From Bog-756 sp963769905 (GTDB lineage Bacteria > Actinomycetota > Acidimicrobiia > Acidimicrobiales > RAAP-2), in assembly GCA_963769905.1 (NCBI GenBank), contig CAVYNG010000002.1:2108001-2172000 (forward strand): a stretch of DNA of 64,000 nt. Direction: 5' to 3'. Each line of letters begins with the position of its first letter. Position 1 is the stretch's first letter. Shown here in pieces: positions 49,066-57,280 of the stretch. Under the pieces are notes generated by a model. That model was not told where the DNA came from. It did no database searches and saw nothing but the letters and a program-made list of their open reading frames with translations. The position numbers were made by a program, and so were the translations under genes.

Positions 49066-50409
49066 ATGGCAGTCGATGCCGAAGGCAGCGCACGCTCGGC
49101 CGTGTCGTCGTCGGATTCCGAGCCGTTCGGGACCGTTGCTCGTGTGGACCTCCCATCGGGGGAGAGCGCGCACGCAGCCGGTAGTCCGGCCAAGGTGCTC
49201 GAGTCCGCGTTGCGTCGTGTGCAACAGACCGTGCGAGCCGACGATCGTGTGTGCCCACTCGGCCTCTCTCGGATCGCGATCACATTCGGACCCGATGCGG
49301 AGGCGGTGACCACGAGGATCCTCGGGGAGCGGCTGGCGCGGGCCGTCGCCTTCGGGCTGGCCTCCGAAGCGAACAAGAGCCACGAGTCGCCCGGCGTCAA
49401 GAGCAACGCGCGTCGCCGCGACCTGACGACAAACGGCAACAGTGACCTCCACGGGGTCGACGTCGGTCGGACGACGGCCGTGGTGACCGTCGACCGGCTG
49501 ACGAGCTGCGGCTCCGGTCCTGCCGCACCGACCGCGATCGCCGCGACGGAGCAGGCGCCGGTCCCTGTGGGAGCCCCCCTGTTCCGTCACCGCACGGTGG
49601 TGCGCTATCCGCCCAGCAGGAGCCCCGGCGGCGCTCGCCACGACGACCACCCAACCGGGTCCCGCAGCGCCGAGTCCTCCGGGACGATCCTCGTCGTCGA
49701 TCCCACGCCGTCGACCCCTGGCAAGCCTGGCCTCGCCGCCCAGGCAGCGGTCGCGACGAGCGAACGGCTGGGGTTCCGGGCCGATGCGGTCGCGCCGCTC
49801 AGCCACGAGGTGCTCGACCTCACCTTCCAGACCGGCGGCCTCGACCTCGTGGTACTGGTCGTCGGAAGCGAGCCGGCCGTCGACGTTCCTCTCTGGTCAC
49901 ACAGCTCGTGGTGCCGGCCGGCCCAGCTGGCTGCTGGCTGCGCTGCACTCGGCGTCGACGTGCTCGCAGTGAGCGCGGGAGCCGGCGCAGGTGCGCTGAC
50001 CGCCTGCTACGACCAGGGCGCGACCATCCTGTTCGACCTCGACCAGCTCCCGTCAGAGCTCCAGCTGTGGCGCCGGTGTCGCGAAAGCTCCCGCTCGGCA
50101 CCCGAGAGCGCAACCAGCCGCATGCCGACTCGCTTCCAGGCGCTGCTGCAGTTGACCGCAAGCGAGCGGCGGGTCCTCTTCTATCTGACGACCGGTTTGT
50201 CGGCGCAGCAGATCGCCGACAACCTCGTCGTGTCCCTTACGACCGTCCGCAGCCACATCCGCTCGATCCTGCGCAAGCTCGGGGTGCGCTCGCAGCTTGC
50301 GGCCGTCGTCTATGCCAACAGCCGGGATCTCGGACGGATCGAGCCGTCCACCCTCCCCGCCGAGCTGGCTCCGTTCTCTTCGGGGAGCTCGCGCCGCCGA
50401 ACGGGCTGA
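49066..50409 (+). CDS. LuxR-type transcriptional regulator with degenerate GGDEF-like and receiver-like regions
   Basis: 447 residues from ATG 49066 (GGGG 6 nt upstream). The C-terminal HTH is clear: LTASERRVLFYLTTGLSAQQ, then IADNLVVSLTTVRSHIRSIL and RKLGVRSQLAAVVYA. Residues about 40-100 (LRRVQQTVRADDRVCPLGLS, RIAITFGPDAEAVTTRILGE) follow the pattern of the last third of a GGDEF domain, with GLSRI where GGDEF should be. Residues about 205-340 (GTILVVDPTPSTPG, GGLDLVVLVVG, VDVLAVSAGAG) resemble a receiver fold without a clear phospho-Asp. It ends the dehydratase operon region and is a good candidate regulator of the locus. Ligand or partner unknown. Confidence 0.75.
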   Translation: MAVDAEGSARSAVSSSDSEPFGTVARVDLPSGESAHAAGSPAKVLESALRRVQQTVRADDRVCPLGLSRIAITFGPDAEAVTTRILGERLARAVAFGLASEANKSHESPGVKSNARRRDLTTNGNSDLHGVDVGRTTAVVTVDRLTSCGSGPAAPTAIAATEQAPVPVGAPLFRHRTVVRYPPSRSPGGARHDDHPTGSRSAESSGTILVVDPTPSTPGKPGLAAQAAVATSERLGFRADAVAPLSHEVLDLTFQTGGLDLVVLVVGSEPAVDVPLWSHSSWCRPAQLAAGCAALGVDVLAVSAGAGAGALTACYDQGATILFDLDQLPSELQLWRRCRESSRSAPESATSRMPTRFQALLQLTASERRVLFYLTTGLSAQQIADNLVVSLTTVRSHIRSILRKLGVRSQLAAVVYANSRDLGRIEPSTLPAELAPFSSGSSRRRTG

Positions 50410-50431
50410 GCGGAGTCCGGCCGCCTCTCAT

Positions 50432-51322
50432 TCAGTCGCGGGCCGGCGCCGCGATGCCCCCCTGCTCGAGCCGGCGCAGCAACTCGTACTCCGGTTCGAG
50501 CCGTGCCCGGAGACGCTGGAGCTGGACGTCCGTGAGCAGCGACCGGCTACCGCCGACCCGGGCCCGCCGGACCTGGAGCGGCAGCTCGAGCCGGCGACCG
50601 AGACCCTCGAGACCTTCCTCGAAGGCGCTGGTGAACAAGACGAGCGAGCACTCGGCGATTCGTTCCACCGCCTCCGACACGTCGAGACGAGAGGAAAAGG
50701 TGGCGATCTGGTTCAAGAGATCTCTTTGCGAGACACGCTCCAGGAACCGGTCGAACCCATCCTCCGCAAGCCGGCGTTGACGGTCACCGACCTGTCCGGG
50801 GTTGGTCGGCGGATCGCCCGCAACCAGATAGTCGAAGTAGGAGCGCACGCGGTCGACCGGATCCCTGAGGACGGTCACGGTGAAAGTGCGCGGCGGTAGG
50901 GGTTGCCGGTCGGCCGAACGGTGCGATCGTCCGAAGAAATAGGCGCCTTCGGCGAGCACTCGGCGCGAATTCGCAACGAATACGTAGCCGCCACTTATGG
51001 TCCTCGAGAGCCTCGAACTCGTGATCCGCCGCCAGACATCCATCGGGTCCTCCCCGCCAAGCCCGAGGAAGCTCAGGTAAAGGCTGGTTCCGGCCGTTTT
51101 GCGCACGTGATAGCAGTACACTCGCCGGTTCCCGTCGGGAAGCTCGTAGGCCTCGGCCAGGCGTCGGAATGTCGAGTCGCGGCGTAGCTCCCAGCTGTCC
51201 CTGACCTCACGGGCGGCACGACGGAGCGCCGCGCCGGTCCCGACCTTGGGTCCCCTCGAGTGCAGGGCTGCAAGGCGGTCCGGTGCACGGGCCCGGTCCC
51301 CTTGCTCAGACCCCCCAACCAC
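50432..51322 (-). CDS. Sulfotransferase-family protein (6 of 7)
   Basis: About 296 residues. VYCYHVRKTAGTSLYLSFLG holds the PAPS loop in the H-x-x-KTAGTS form of Sulfotransfer_2, and FTVTVLRDPVDRVRSYFDYL is the 3'-phosphate site. The C-terminal half is rich in Arg and Leu (LTDVQLQRLRARLEPEYELL). This is a different subfamily from the others in the window. A TAGTGT box 7 nt before GTG 51322 indicates a leaderless start there. An upstream TTG at 51346 would lie before the box. Divergent from the methyltransferase at 51370. Confidence 0.8.
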   Translation of the reverse strand: MVGGSEQGDRARAPDRLAALHSRGPKVGTGAALRRAAREVRDSWELRRDSTFRRLAEAYELPDGNRRVYCYHVRKTAGTSLYLSFLGLGGEDPMDVWRRITSSRLSRTISGGYVFVANSRRVLAEGAYFFGRSHRSADRQPLPPRTFTVTVLRDPVDRVRSYFDYLVAGDPPTNPGQVGDRQRRLAEDGFDRFLERVSQRDLLNQIATFSSRLDVSEAVERIAECSLVLFTSAFEEGLEGLGRRLELPLQVRRARVGGSRSLLTDVQLQRLRARLEPEYELLRRLEQGGIAAPARD

Positions 51323-51329
51323 AGGTCGT

Positions 51330-51335
51330 ACACTA
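51330..51335 (-). promoter_or_regulatory. -10 box (TAGTGT) of a leaderless sulfotransferase gene
   Basis: A minus-strand box with 7 nt to GTG 51322. Confidence 0.5.
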
Positions 51336-51357
51336 CTTTGCAACAACGCCCGGGAGG

Positions 51358-51363
51358 TAGCGT
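51358..51363 (+). promoter_or_regulatory. -10 box (TAGCGT) of a leaderless methyltransferase gene
   Basis: TAGCGT, TTCACC, then GTG 51370: 6-nt spacing. Paired back-to-back with the minus-strand box. Confidence 0.5.
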
Positions 51364-51369
51364 TTCACC

Positions 51370-52071
51370 GTGATTGCCAACCGGGACCTTGACGCGCGGC
51401 TCGCCGTCGTCGACCGCTTCGTCGCCTCGCCACCGACCATCCATCCCGAGGCGGAAAACGGTGCGGTCTGGAGCACCGAGGTGTCGTGCTACCGGTTCAT
51501 GGCCCGCAATCTCCAACCCGGATCGCGCACACTGGAGACGGGAGCCGGGCTCTCGACGGTGCTGTTCGCGGCATGGGGTTGCGACCACCTGTCGATCGTC
51601 CCCTTCGAACGCGAAGCAGACGCGATCCTCGAGTTCTGCGCGCAGCAGGGCGTCGAGACCGGCGCGCTGCGCTTCGACCTCCGGCCTTCGGAGGTCGCGC
51701 TTCCCGAGATGATCGGTGCCGCCGAGTTCGACCTCGTCCTCATCGACGGGTGCCACGGCTTCCCGATGCCGATCATCGACTGGTTCTACGCCGCCGGCCT
51801 GCTGCGGAAGGGAGGCATCGCGGTCATCGACGACGTCCAGATCCCTCAGGTGCGCACCCTCGTCGACCTCTTCATCGATCCCGACGAGCGATGGCTCCGA
51901 CTCGACCACCGCTGGAAGTGGATCGCGCACCGGCGACTCTCCGAGGGCGGCTCGCTGACCGAGAGCGAGACCCGCCAGCAGTTCTTCGTCGGTCCGAGGC
52001 CGAGCCCCTCGGAACGCCTGAAGGACGTCATCCCGTTACGCGTCAAGACCGCGGTCAAGCGGTTCACGTAG
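51370..52071 (+). CDS. Class I SAM-dependent methyltransferase
   Basis: 233 residues. GSRTLETGAGLSTVLFAAWG is motif I, DHLSIVPFEREADAILEF the strand-2 end, and FDLVLIDGCHGFPMPIIDWF plus KGGIAVIDDVQIPQVRTLV the motif IV-VI region with an Asp-Asp pair. This resembles Methyltransf_24-type enzymes of glycan clusters. The last residues are basic (VIPLRVKTAVKRFT). GTG 51370 is supported by the -10 box. The next gene follows by 17 bp with a GGGAGG site, so both are on one mRNA. Confidence 0.83.
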   Translation: MIANRDLDARLAVVDRFVASPPTIHPEAENGAVWSTEVSCYRFMARNLQPGSRTLETGAGLSTVLFAAWGCDHLSIVPFEREADAILEFCAQQGVETGALRFDLRPSEVALPEMIGAAEFDLVLIDGCHGFPMPIIDWFYAAGLLRKGGIAVIDDVQIPQVRTLVDLFIDPDERWLRLDHRWKWIAHRRLSEGGSLTESETRQQFFVGPRPSPSERLKDVIPLRVKTAVKRFT

Positions 52072-52088
52072 ACGCGGGAGGCTCTGCC

Positions 52089-52946
52089 GTGGATTTGGGT
52101 TGGGACGGGGACGAGCGTCTCGAGGTCGGCGACCTCAGCTTCTCGTTGTCGCTCGACCCCGCGGTCTACGACAGGTCGCGCTCGGCACTCCAGAGCTTCG
52201 TGCTCTTGAAGGACCGCGGGATGATCGAAGCGCTCGTCGAACGCGTCCCCGAGACGCTCGACAACATCGTGGAGCTCGGGATCTTCAAGGGGGGCAGCAT
52301 CGCCCTGTACTCCGAGCTGTTCCAGCCGAAGACCCTCGTCGGCATCGAGCTGCACCAGCACCGCGTGCCCGCGCTCGACGACTACATCGAACGCCACCAT
52401 CTCGCGGATCGCCTCCGCCTCTTCTACGGTACGAGTCAGGCTGATCGTGCACGGCTCGCGGCCATCGTGCACGAGTGCTTCGGGGAGGAGCAGCTCGACC
52501 TGGTGGTCGACGACGGATCCCACCGGTACGCGCACACCAAGGCCTCCCTCAACGTCCTGCTTCCACGGCTCCGACCTGGCGGGCTCTACCTGATCGAGGA
52601 CTGGGGTTGGAGCCACTGGCCGGGCGAGGAGTGGCAGCACCCGAGGAACCAGTTCGCCAAGGAACGCACACCCTTGACGAACCTCGTCATCGAGCTGATG
52701 ATGGCCGCGGAGACCGACCCGGGATTGATCTCCGAGGTCGACGTCACCAACAAGTGCGCCTTCGTGACCCGTGGCCCGAAGAGCTCGCTGCCGGCCGACT
52801 TCGACATCTCGGCGAGCTACCTGACGGCCGGGAGGAGGATCTTCCCCCGACCTCCGGTGTCCTTCCACCTCCCGAGCCGCTACGAAGTCCGGAGATGGCT
52901 CCGCCGTCACGATCCCCGCGCACGTGCTGCACCCGGTCCCCGCTGA
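52089..52946 (+). CDS. CmcI/MycE-like SAM-dependent methyltransferase
   Basis: 285 residues from GTG 52089, preceded by GGGAGG with a 7-nt spacer. IVELGIFKGGSIALYSELFQ is motif I and VGIELHQHRVPALDDYIER the ribose site. LDLVVDDGSHRYAHTKASLN and GLYLIEDWGWSHWP give the acidic metal-binding residues of the CmcI (cephalosporin hydroxylase) or MycE-like family, which act on sugars and antibiotics. A sugar O-methyltransferase is the most natural reading here. The open frame extending upstream to 51486 is the shifted frame of the preceding gene. Confidence 0.82.
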   Translation: MDLGWDGDERLEVGDLSFSLSLDPAVYDRSRSALQSFVLLKDRGMIEALVERVPETLDNIVELGIFKGGSIALYSELFQPKTLVGIELHQHRVPALDDYIERHHLADRLRLFYGTSQADRARLAAIVHECFGEEQLDLVVDDGSHRYAHTKASLNVLLPRLRPGGLYLIEDWGWSHWPGEEWQHPRNQFAKERTPLTNLVIELMMAAETDPGLISEVDVTNKCAFVTRGPKSSLPADFDISASYLTAGRRIFPRPPVSFHLPSRYEVRRWLRRHDPRARAAPGPR

Positions 52947-52968
52947 TCCGGCGGCCGAGGCGGAGACC

Positions 52969-53736
52969 TCAGAGGTGCGCGACCCAGTTCCAGCGGCTCC
53001 TGAGCTCCTCGAGGAACTGCGACCGATCGAGTGGTCCGTGCCCGTCCAAGTCGAAGAGGCGGAGCCCGATCTCGTCGCAGAGCAGCTCGTAGATCTCCCC
53101 GGACGCCTCGCCATGGTGGGCGTGTTCGAACGCGATGACCGGCTTGGCCTTCCGAAACGTCTGCACCGCTCCCCGTAGGACCGCCATCTCACTCCCCTCG
53201 ACATCGATCTTCACGAAATCGGGCAGCCATCCCTCTGGCAGGTGGTCGTCGAGTCGCTCGGTCCTCACGGTGATGATCTCCGTGTGCAGTCCGTCGAGGG
53301 GAAAGCTCACGTCGGAACCGCTCTGCGCGAACCTGCTCAACCCCTGGTAACCCTTGTCCAACACCTGCACGAATGGCAGCTCTCCCTCGTGGTCCGAGAG
53401 CGCTCGCTGACGCACCTCCACTGCGGGGAAACGTCGCACCAGCTCGGCGCAGAGGTGCGGCAGCGGCTCGTACGCGACGTGGTGACCCAGCGGCGCAATC
53501 CGCTCGATCCCCTTGAGGAACAAACCGCGGTTGGCGCCGACGTCGAGGAAGTTCGACGAGGGGTGCATGCCGAACCTGAGGAGCAGTCTGAGATGACGGT
53601 CGTCTCTCTGGTTACGCCGCACGGTCGCCGGGTTCCGGCTTTCGCCGGTGAGGAGGTCGACCAATCGGTCGCGCCCCTTCACGATGGCGTCCCGCGCGCC
53701 GATGGCGTCCGCGAACCTCCCCAATCCCTCGCGCAT
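52969..53736 (-). CDS. FkbM-family methyltransferase
   Basis: 255 residues. SSNFLDVGANRGLFLKGIER is motif I, VAYEPLPHLCAELVRRFP follows, and LPDFVKIDVEGSEMAVLRGA is the signature D-x-EG-x-E of FkbM enzymes. FkbM proteins O-methylate sugars and polyketides. The near-leaderless TATTGT box lies 9 nt before the ATG. Convergent with the CmcI-like gene. Confidence 0.9.
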   Translation of the reverse strand: MREGLGRFADAIGARDAIVKGRDRLVDLLTGESRNPATVRRNQRDDRHLRLLLRFGMHPSSNFLDVGANRGLFLKGIERIAPLGHHVAYEPLPHLCAELVRRFPAVEVRQRALSDHEGELPFVQVLDKGYQGLSRFAQSGSDVSFPLDGLHTEIITVRTERLDDHLPEGWLPDFVKIDVEGSEMAVLRGAVQTFRKAKPVIAFEHAHHGEASGEIYELLCDEIGLRLFDLDGHGPLDRSQFLEELRSRWNWVAHL

Positions 53737-53745
53737 CGGGAGGAG

Positions 53746-53751
53746 ACAATA
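53746..53751 (-). promoter_or_regulatory. -10 box (TATTGT) for the FkbM methyltransferase
   Basis: TATTGT with 9 nt to the ATG at 53736, giving at most a 2-3 nt leader. Confidence 0.45.
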
Positions 53752-53930
53752 GCGTCGCGACCGCGAGCCGTGTCCCGGTCGGGCCTCGTTCCCGCGGTGT
53801 CGCGCCTCAGCGCAGGGAGCCCGTTGGGACGGGTACGCTGGCGCCTCGCGCTCCGAGGCAAGGCTCAGAGGGAGGCGTGAGGAGCGATCGTGGTCATCCC
53901 TGAACTACCGCCATCCCTTGGCGCCCGCCG

Positions 53931-54836
53931 ATGACGATTCCGGCCGTCGCCAGGCTCCGTGACGCGGCGGGGTACGTCTTCATCAGGACCCCTCACTCGT
54001 TTCAGGGACGTGTCCTGCGGTCGTTGGGGCGGGAGGCGGCGTGGGCATCGGGCACCCCGCCCGTCGCTCCGCCCGTGCCCGCTGGGATGCGCACCGGTCC
54101 GCCTGACTTCGTCGGGATCGGTGTCGCCAAGTCCGGCACCACGTGGTGGTTCAGCCTGCTGATGTCCCATCCCGAGATCCACGTCGAGTACGAGAAGGAA
54201 CTCAACTACTTCAACCAGCACTTCCTGCGACGCCTGGATGCCGGGAGGTGCACGCTGGCCGACGCAGAGGCGTACCGGAACTGGTTCCCCCGGCCCGAGG
54301 GGACCGTCACGGGTGAGTGGACCCCGAACTACGCCTTCGCCGGCCGGCTCCCGGCGGTCGTACGGGCGGCCGCCCCCGGTGCGAGGCTGATCGTGATGCT
54401 CCGCGACCCGGTGGAGCGATACCGTTCTGACCTGTCGCGTCCAATGCCGTCGAGGGACAGAAACCGCCTCCGGTACCGGGCGCTCGCGAACGGCATGTAC
54501 TCGAACGTGCTCCAGCCGTGGGAGGAGGTCTACGCCCCCGAGGACCTGCTCGTGCTCCAGTACGAGGCCTGCGTCCGATCCCCGGACGAACACCTGGCGG
54601 AGACGTTCCGCTTCCTCGGTGTCGACGACTCCTTCCGGCCGCCGGGGATGGGAGCGTCGGTCAACGCATCGAAGTCCAAGCTGGAGCTCGACCCGTTCGT
54701 CATCCAGCAACTCGTCCGCCTCTACGCGCCGGACGTACTGAACCTGGTGGCGCGCCGCCCCAACATCGACCTCTCGCTCTGGAAGCACTTCGCCCACCTG
54801 GCAGACCCGCCGGTCTTCCCCGCTCCTCCCACCTGA
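53931..54836 (+). CDS. Sulfotransferase-family protein (7 of 7)
   Basis: 301 residues. PPDFVGIGVAKSGTTWWFSL holds the PAPS loop, RLIVMLRDPVERYRSDLSRP the 3'-phosphate site and VTGEWTPNYAFAG the middle motif. NASKSKLELDPFVIQQLVRL and a closing LSLWKHFAHL follow. It is a clear paralogue of the protein at 29379 (shared PPDFVGIGV, GTTWW, GEWTP and RDPVER stretches). The upstream 190 bp hold no convincing -10 next to the ATG. Convergent with the GT4 gene 8 bp away. Confidence 0.85.
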   Translation: MTIPAVARLRDAAGYVFIRTPHSFQGRVLRSLGREAAWASGTPPVAPPVPAGMRTGPPDFVGIGVAKSGTTWWFSLLMSHPEIHVEYEKELNYFNQHFLRRLDAGRCTLADAEAYRNWFPRPEGTVTGEWTPNYAFAGRLPAVVRAAAPGARLIVMLRDPVERYRSDLSRPMPSRDRNRLRYRALANGMYSNVLQPWEEVYAPEDLLVLQYEACVRSPDEHLAETFRFLGVDDSFRPPGMGASVNASKSKLELDPFVIQQLVRLYAPDVLNLVARRPNIDLSLWKHFAHLADPPVFPAPPT

Positions 54837-54843
54837 CGCCCGT

Positions 54844-56019
54844 TCAGTGGCACCGGCGGGACAGCACGAGGTCCCAGACATCCTGGATCCGCTCGACCAT
54901 GGGTCCGATCGGGTGCCGGCGCGAGCTCTCCTTTGCGCGTGACCCGAGCTCGGCGCGACGACCCGGGTCGCGGAGGAGACCGATGAGGACCTCGGTGAGC
55001 CGTTCGATGTCCCCGACGGGTACGAGGATCCCGGTCGACCCGTCGTCGATGAGCGAGCGGGGCCCGCTTGCGTCCGCCGCCACCACCGGCTTGCCTGCCG
55101 CCTGGGCCTCCACGACGGCCAGACCGAACGACTCACGTCGAGCCAGGTGCACCACGATGTCCGCCGCGGCCATGACATCGTCCTTCAGCTGATCGGGAGC
55201 AAAGCCGGTCAAGACGACCTCCTCCTCGAGGCCGAGCTCCGAGCGGAGTGCGCGGACACGGGCGCCGTAGGCGGACTCGCCCTCGCCTCCGCAGATGACG
55301 CCGCGGGCCCCTGGCACGGCTCGGACGACCTCGACCATGGCGCGGACGAAGTCGGTCTGGGACTTGAGGAAGGTCAGGCGGCCGAACATGGCCAGGATCG
55401 GCGCATCGCCGGCGATCCCCAGTTCCGCCCGGGCGCGGGCGCCGTCTCCATGGCCGTGCCGGTCGAGGTCGATACCGGGCAGGATGGTGGCTGTCGGCGT
55501 CGATCTGCGCCGGGGCACCCCTTCCGCGGCACGATCGGTCCCGAAGATGATGGCGTCCGGGTGGAGCGTGGCCAAGAGGCGAGCGGTGACGTGGCGGCGC
55601 GCGGTCAGCAGCTTCTTCGGTGACAGCCCGGTCAAGGGGTCGAACACGTTCCAAACCACGGGCACCTTCGCCTGTCGACCGCCGAGGCTGGCGAACAGCA
55701 GGCCTCCCCCTCCGCTGGCATGGACGAGGTCGATCCGCTCCTCGCGCACGAGATCGGCCAGGCCACGGGCCACTGCTGTGACATTCCGGACGTCGCGCCA
55801 CCGCGTCTGGGGGACGACGTGGACGGGATGCCCTTCGCGACGGAGGCGTTCGGGCCATGAGCCCTCGCGGAGCGCTGCGAAGGTGGCGAGGTAGCGGGCC
55901 GGATCCACCCGGTGGAGAAGCTCGTCCAGCATCATCTGGGCCCCTCCCTCGCACTCGCCGTTCGCCTCGACCAAGAGCACACGACGGGGCTCGCGGTCCA
56001 CGCGCTGGTGGCCCGTCAC
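54844..56019 (-). CDS. Family 4 glycosyltransferase
   Basis: About 391 residues. RRVLLVEANGECEGGAQMML has the Gly-rich acceptor loop, LVHASGGGGLLFASLGGRQA and VPVVWNVFDPLTGLSPKKL follow. The donor half has ILAMFGRLTFLKSQTDFVRA and HLARRESFGLAVVEAQAAGK, then VVAADASGPRSLIDDGSTGI. The start is set near GTG 56019 by family alignment. The open frame goes on upstream to 56514 without protein-like sequence. It is monocistronic and its promoter is not obvious. Confidence 0.85.
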   Translation of the reverse strand: MTGHQRVDREPRRVLLVEANGECEGGAQMMLDELLHRVDPARYLATFAALREGSWPERLRREGHPVHVVPQTRWRDVRNVTAVARGLADLVREERIDLVHASGGGGLLFASLGGRQAKVPVVWNVFDPLTGLSPKKLLTARRHVTARLLATLHPDAIIFGTDRAAEGVPRRRSTPTATILPGIDLDRHGHGDGARARAELGIAGDAPILAMFGRLTFLKSQTDFVRAMVEVVRAVPGARGVICGGEGESAYGARVRALRSELGLEEEVVLTGFAPDQLKDDVMAAADIVVHLARRESFGLAVVEAQAAGKPVVAADASGPRSLIDDGSTGILVPVGDIERLTEVLIGLLRDPGRRAELGSRAKESSRRHPIGPMVERIQDVWDLVLSRRCH

Positions 56020-56459
56020 CAACCGGGCCTCATGGTCGCGCCCGACAACGACCCGGGCCACGCGGTCATGACGGGTCGATGGACCGGGCTCAAATGGACG
56101 TGCACGTCGGGCTCGAGGGTTCTGGGTCCGGTACGACCGGCATCGTTCGGGCGGTGGACCTGGGTGAGGATAGGGCGCGGTGTCATCCCGGGTGTCACCC
56201 CGGGGACATCCGTGGCGGACACGACCCGATCGACGGGCCGAGGACGGCGCGCCGATTGCGTGTTCGAGTACGAGCACCGAGACACACGGATCACGATTGC
56301 TCGGCGCGACCGGCGTCGTGCCCGCGTGGGTGACGCGGTCGTGGTGGGATCCGGCCGGGGACGTCCGGTCGACGTCTCCGCAGTTGGCATCGGGACCCGC
56401 GACACATAGATTGTGCCCTCCAGTGAGGCAGTCGAACTGCTTCTCGAAGGGGGCGTGGC
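56020..56459. other. 440-bp intergenic region, no gene seen
   Basis: Divergent region between the GT4 gene (-) and a methyltransferase gene (+). It holds a TAGATT box at 56407 and a direct repeat GTGTCA-CCCGGG (about 56180 and 56193), the second copy forming an imperfect palindrome around TGTCACCCCGGGGACA. Open frames here have no recognisable sequence. Confidence 0.5.
56407..56412 (+). promoter_or_regulatory. -10 box (TAGATT) for the methyltransferase gene at 56460
   Basis: Gives a leader of about 40 nt with a GGGGG ribosome site. A GTG 10 nt downstream opens a 41-codon frame that runs past the real start. Confidence 0.4.
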
Positions 56460-57275
56460 ATGGCCAAGTACAAGGCGGACGAGCACTGGTCCGAGGTCGC
56501 CGACAAAGCTGCACGGCGAAGCAAGCACGGTCGGCTCGTGGCAGGTGATGACGCCCCCTACTATCGGTACAAGCGTCGGCTCTTCGTCGAGACCTTCCTT
56601 CCCCAGATTCCGGCGGAAGGCATGTCCGTCCTCGAGGTCGGGTGCGGTCCGGGTGGGAACCTCGCCGAGGTGCTCCGGCGGCACCCCGCGCGGCTCGTCG
56701 GGTGCGATGTCGCGCCGTCGATGGTGGAAACGGCGCGACAGGAGCTCGAGGCTCACGGCGCGGAGGTCTTCCTGATCGACGGAGAGTCCCTTCCGTTCCG
56801 CGACAAGGAGTTCGACGTCAGCTTCACGGCCACGGTCCTGATGCACAACCCAGAGGGGCGAATGGCACAGATCATCCACGAGATGGGCCGCATCACCCGG
56901 TCTCGGATCTACCTGATCGAGGACACCTTCTCTCGTCCGGCGACCCCGCGACCGAAGGTCGGCGAGGACGACCGCGAAGTCGGGATCGGCGACTACGGCA
57001 GCTTCTTCTCGCGCTCGGTCGGCGAGTATTCCGACGCCTGCGCCAAGGAGGGATTCGTCTTGAAGGACACCCAGTTCCTCCGCACGTACGCGAGCCATTT
57101 CCTGTTCACCTTCCTGAAGACGAGGCTCGACAAGGGGCGCACCTCCGAGGGGGAAGGGTTCTCGAGGCTGCACTGGGGGCTCGAGACGGCACTGCAACCG
57201 GTCACCCGACAGCTCGACCGGGTCGTCCGCAGACCGGATGGCGAACTGACCCTGATGCGATTCGAACGAGGTTGA
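56460..57275 (+). CDS. Class I SAM-dependent methyltransferase
   Basis: 271 residues. MSVLEVGCGPGGNLAEVLRR is motif I and LVGCDVAPSMVETARQELEA the acidic strand end. FDVSFTATVLMHNPEGRMAQ and RIYLIEDTFSRPATPRPK give motifs IV to VI. The C-terminal half is longer than the minimal Methyltransf_11 fold and rich in aromatic residues. ATG 56460 follows GAAGGGGGCGTGGC. Its stop lies 6 bp before the end of the convergent GT4 gene. Confidence 0.85.
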   Translation: MAKYKADEHWSEVADKAARRSKHGRLVAGDDAPYYRYKRRLFVETFLPQIPAEGMSVLEVGCGPGGNLAEVLRRHPARLVGCDVAPSMVETARQELEAHGAEVFLIDGESLPFRDKEFDVSFTATVLMHNPEGRMAQIIHEMGRITRSRIYLIEDTFSRPATPRPKVGEDDREVGIGDYGSFFSRSVGEYSDACAKEGFVLKDTQFLRTYASHFLFTFLKTRLDKGRTSEGEGFSRLHWGLETALQPVTRQLDRVVRRPDGELTLMRFERG

Positions 57276-57280
57276 GGGGA

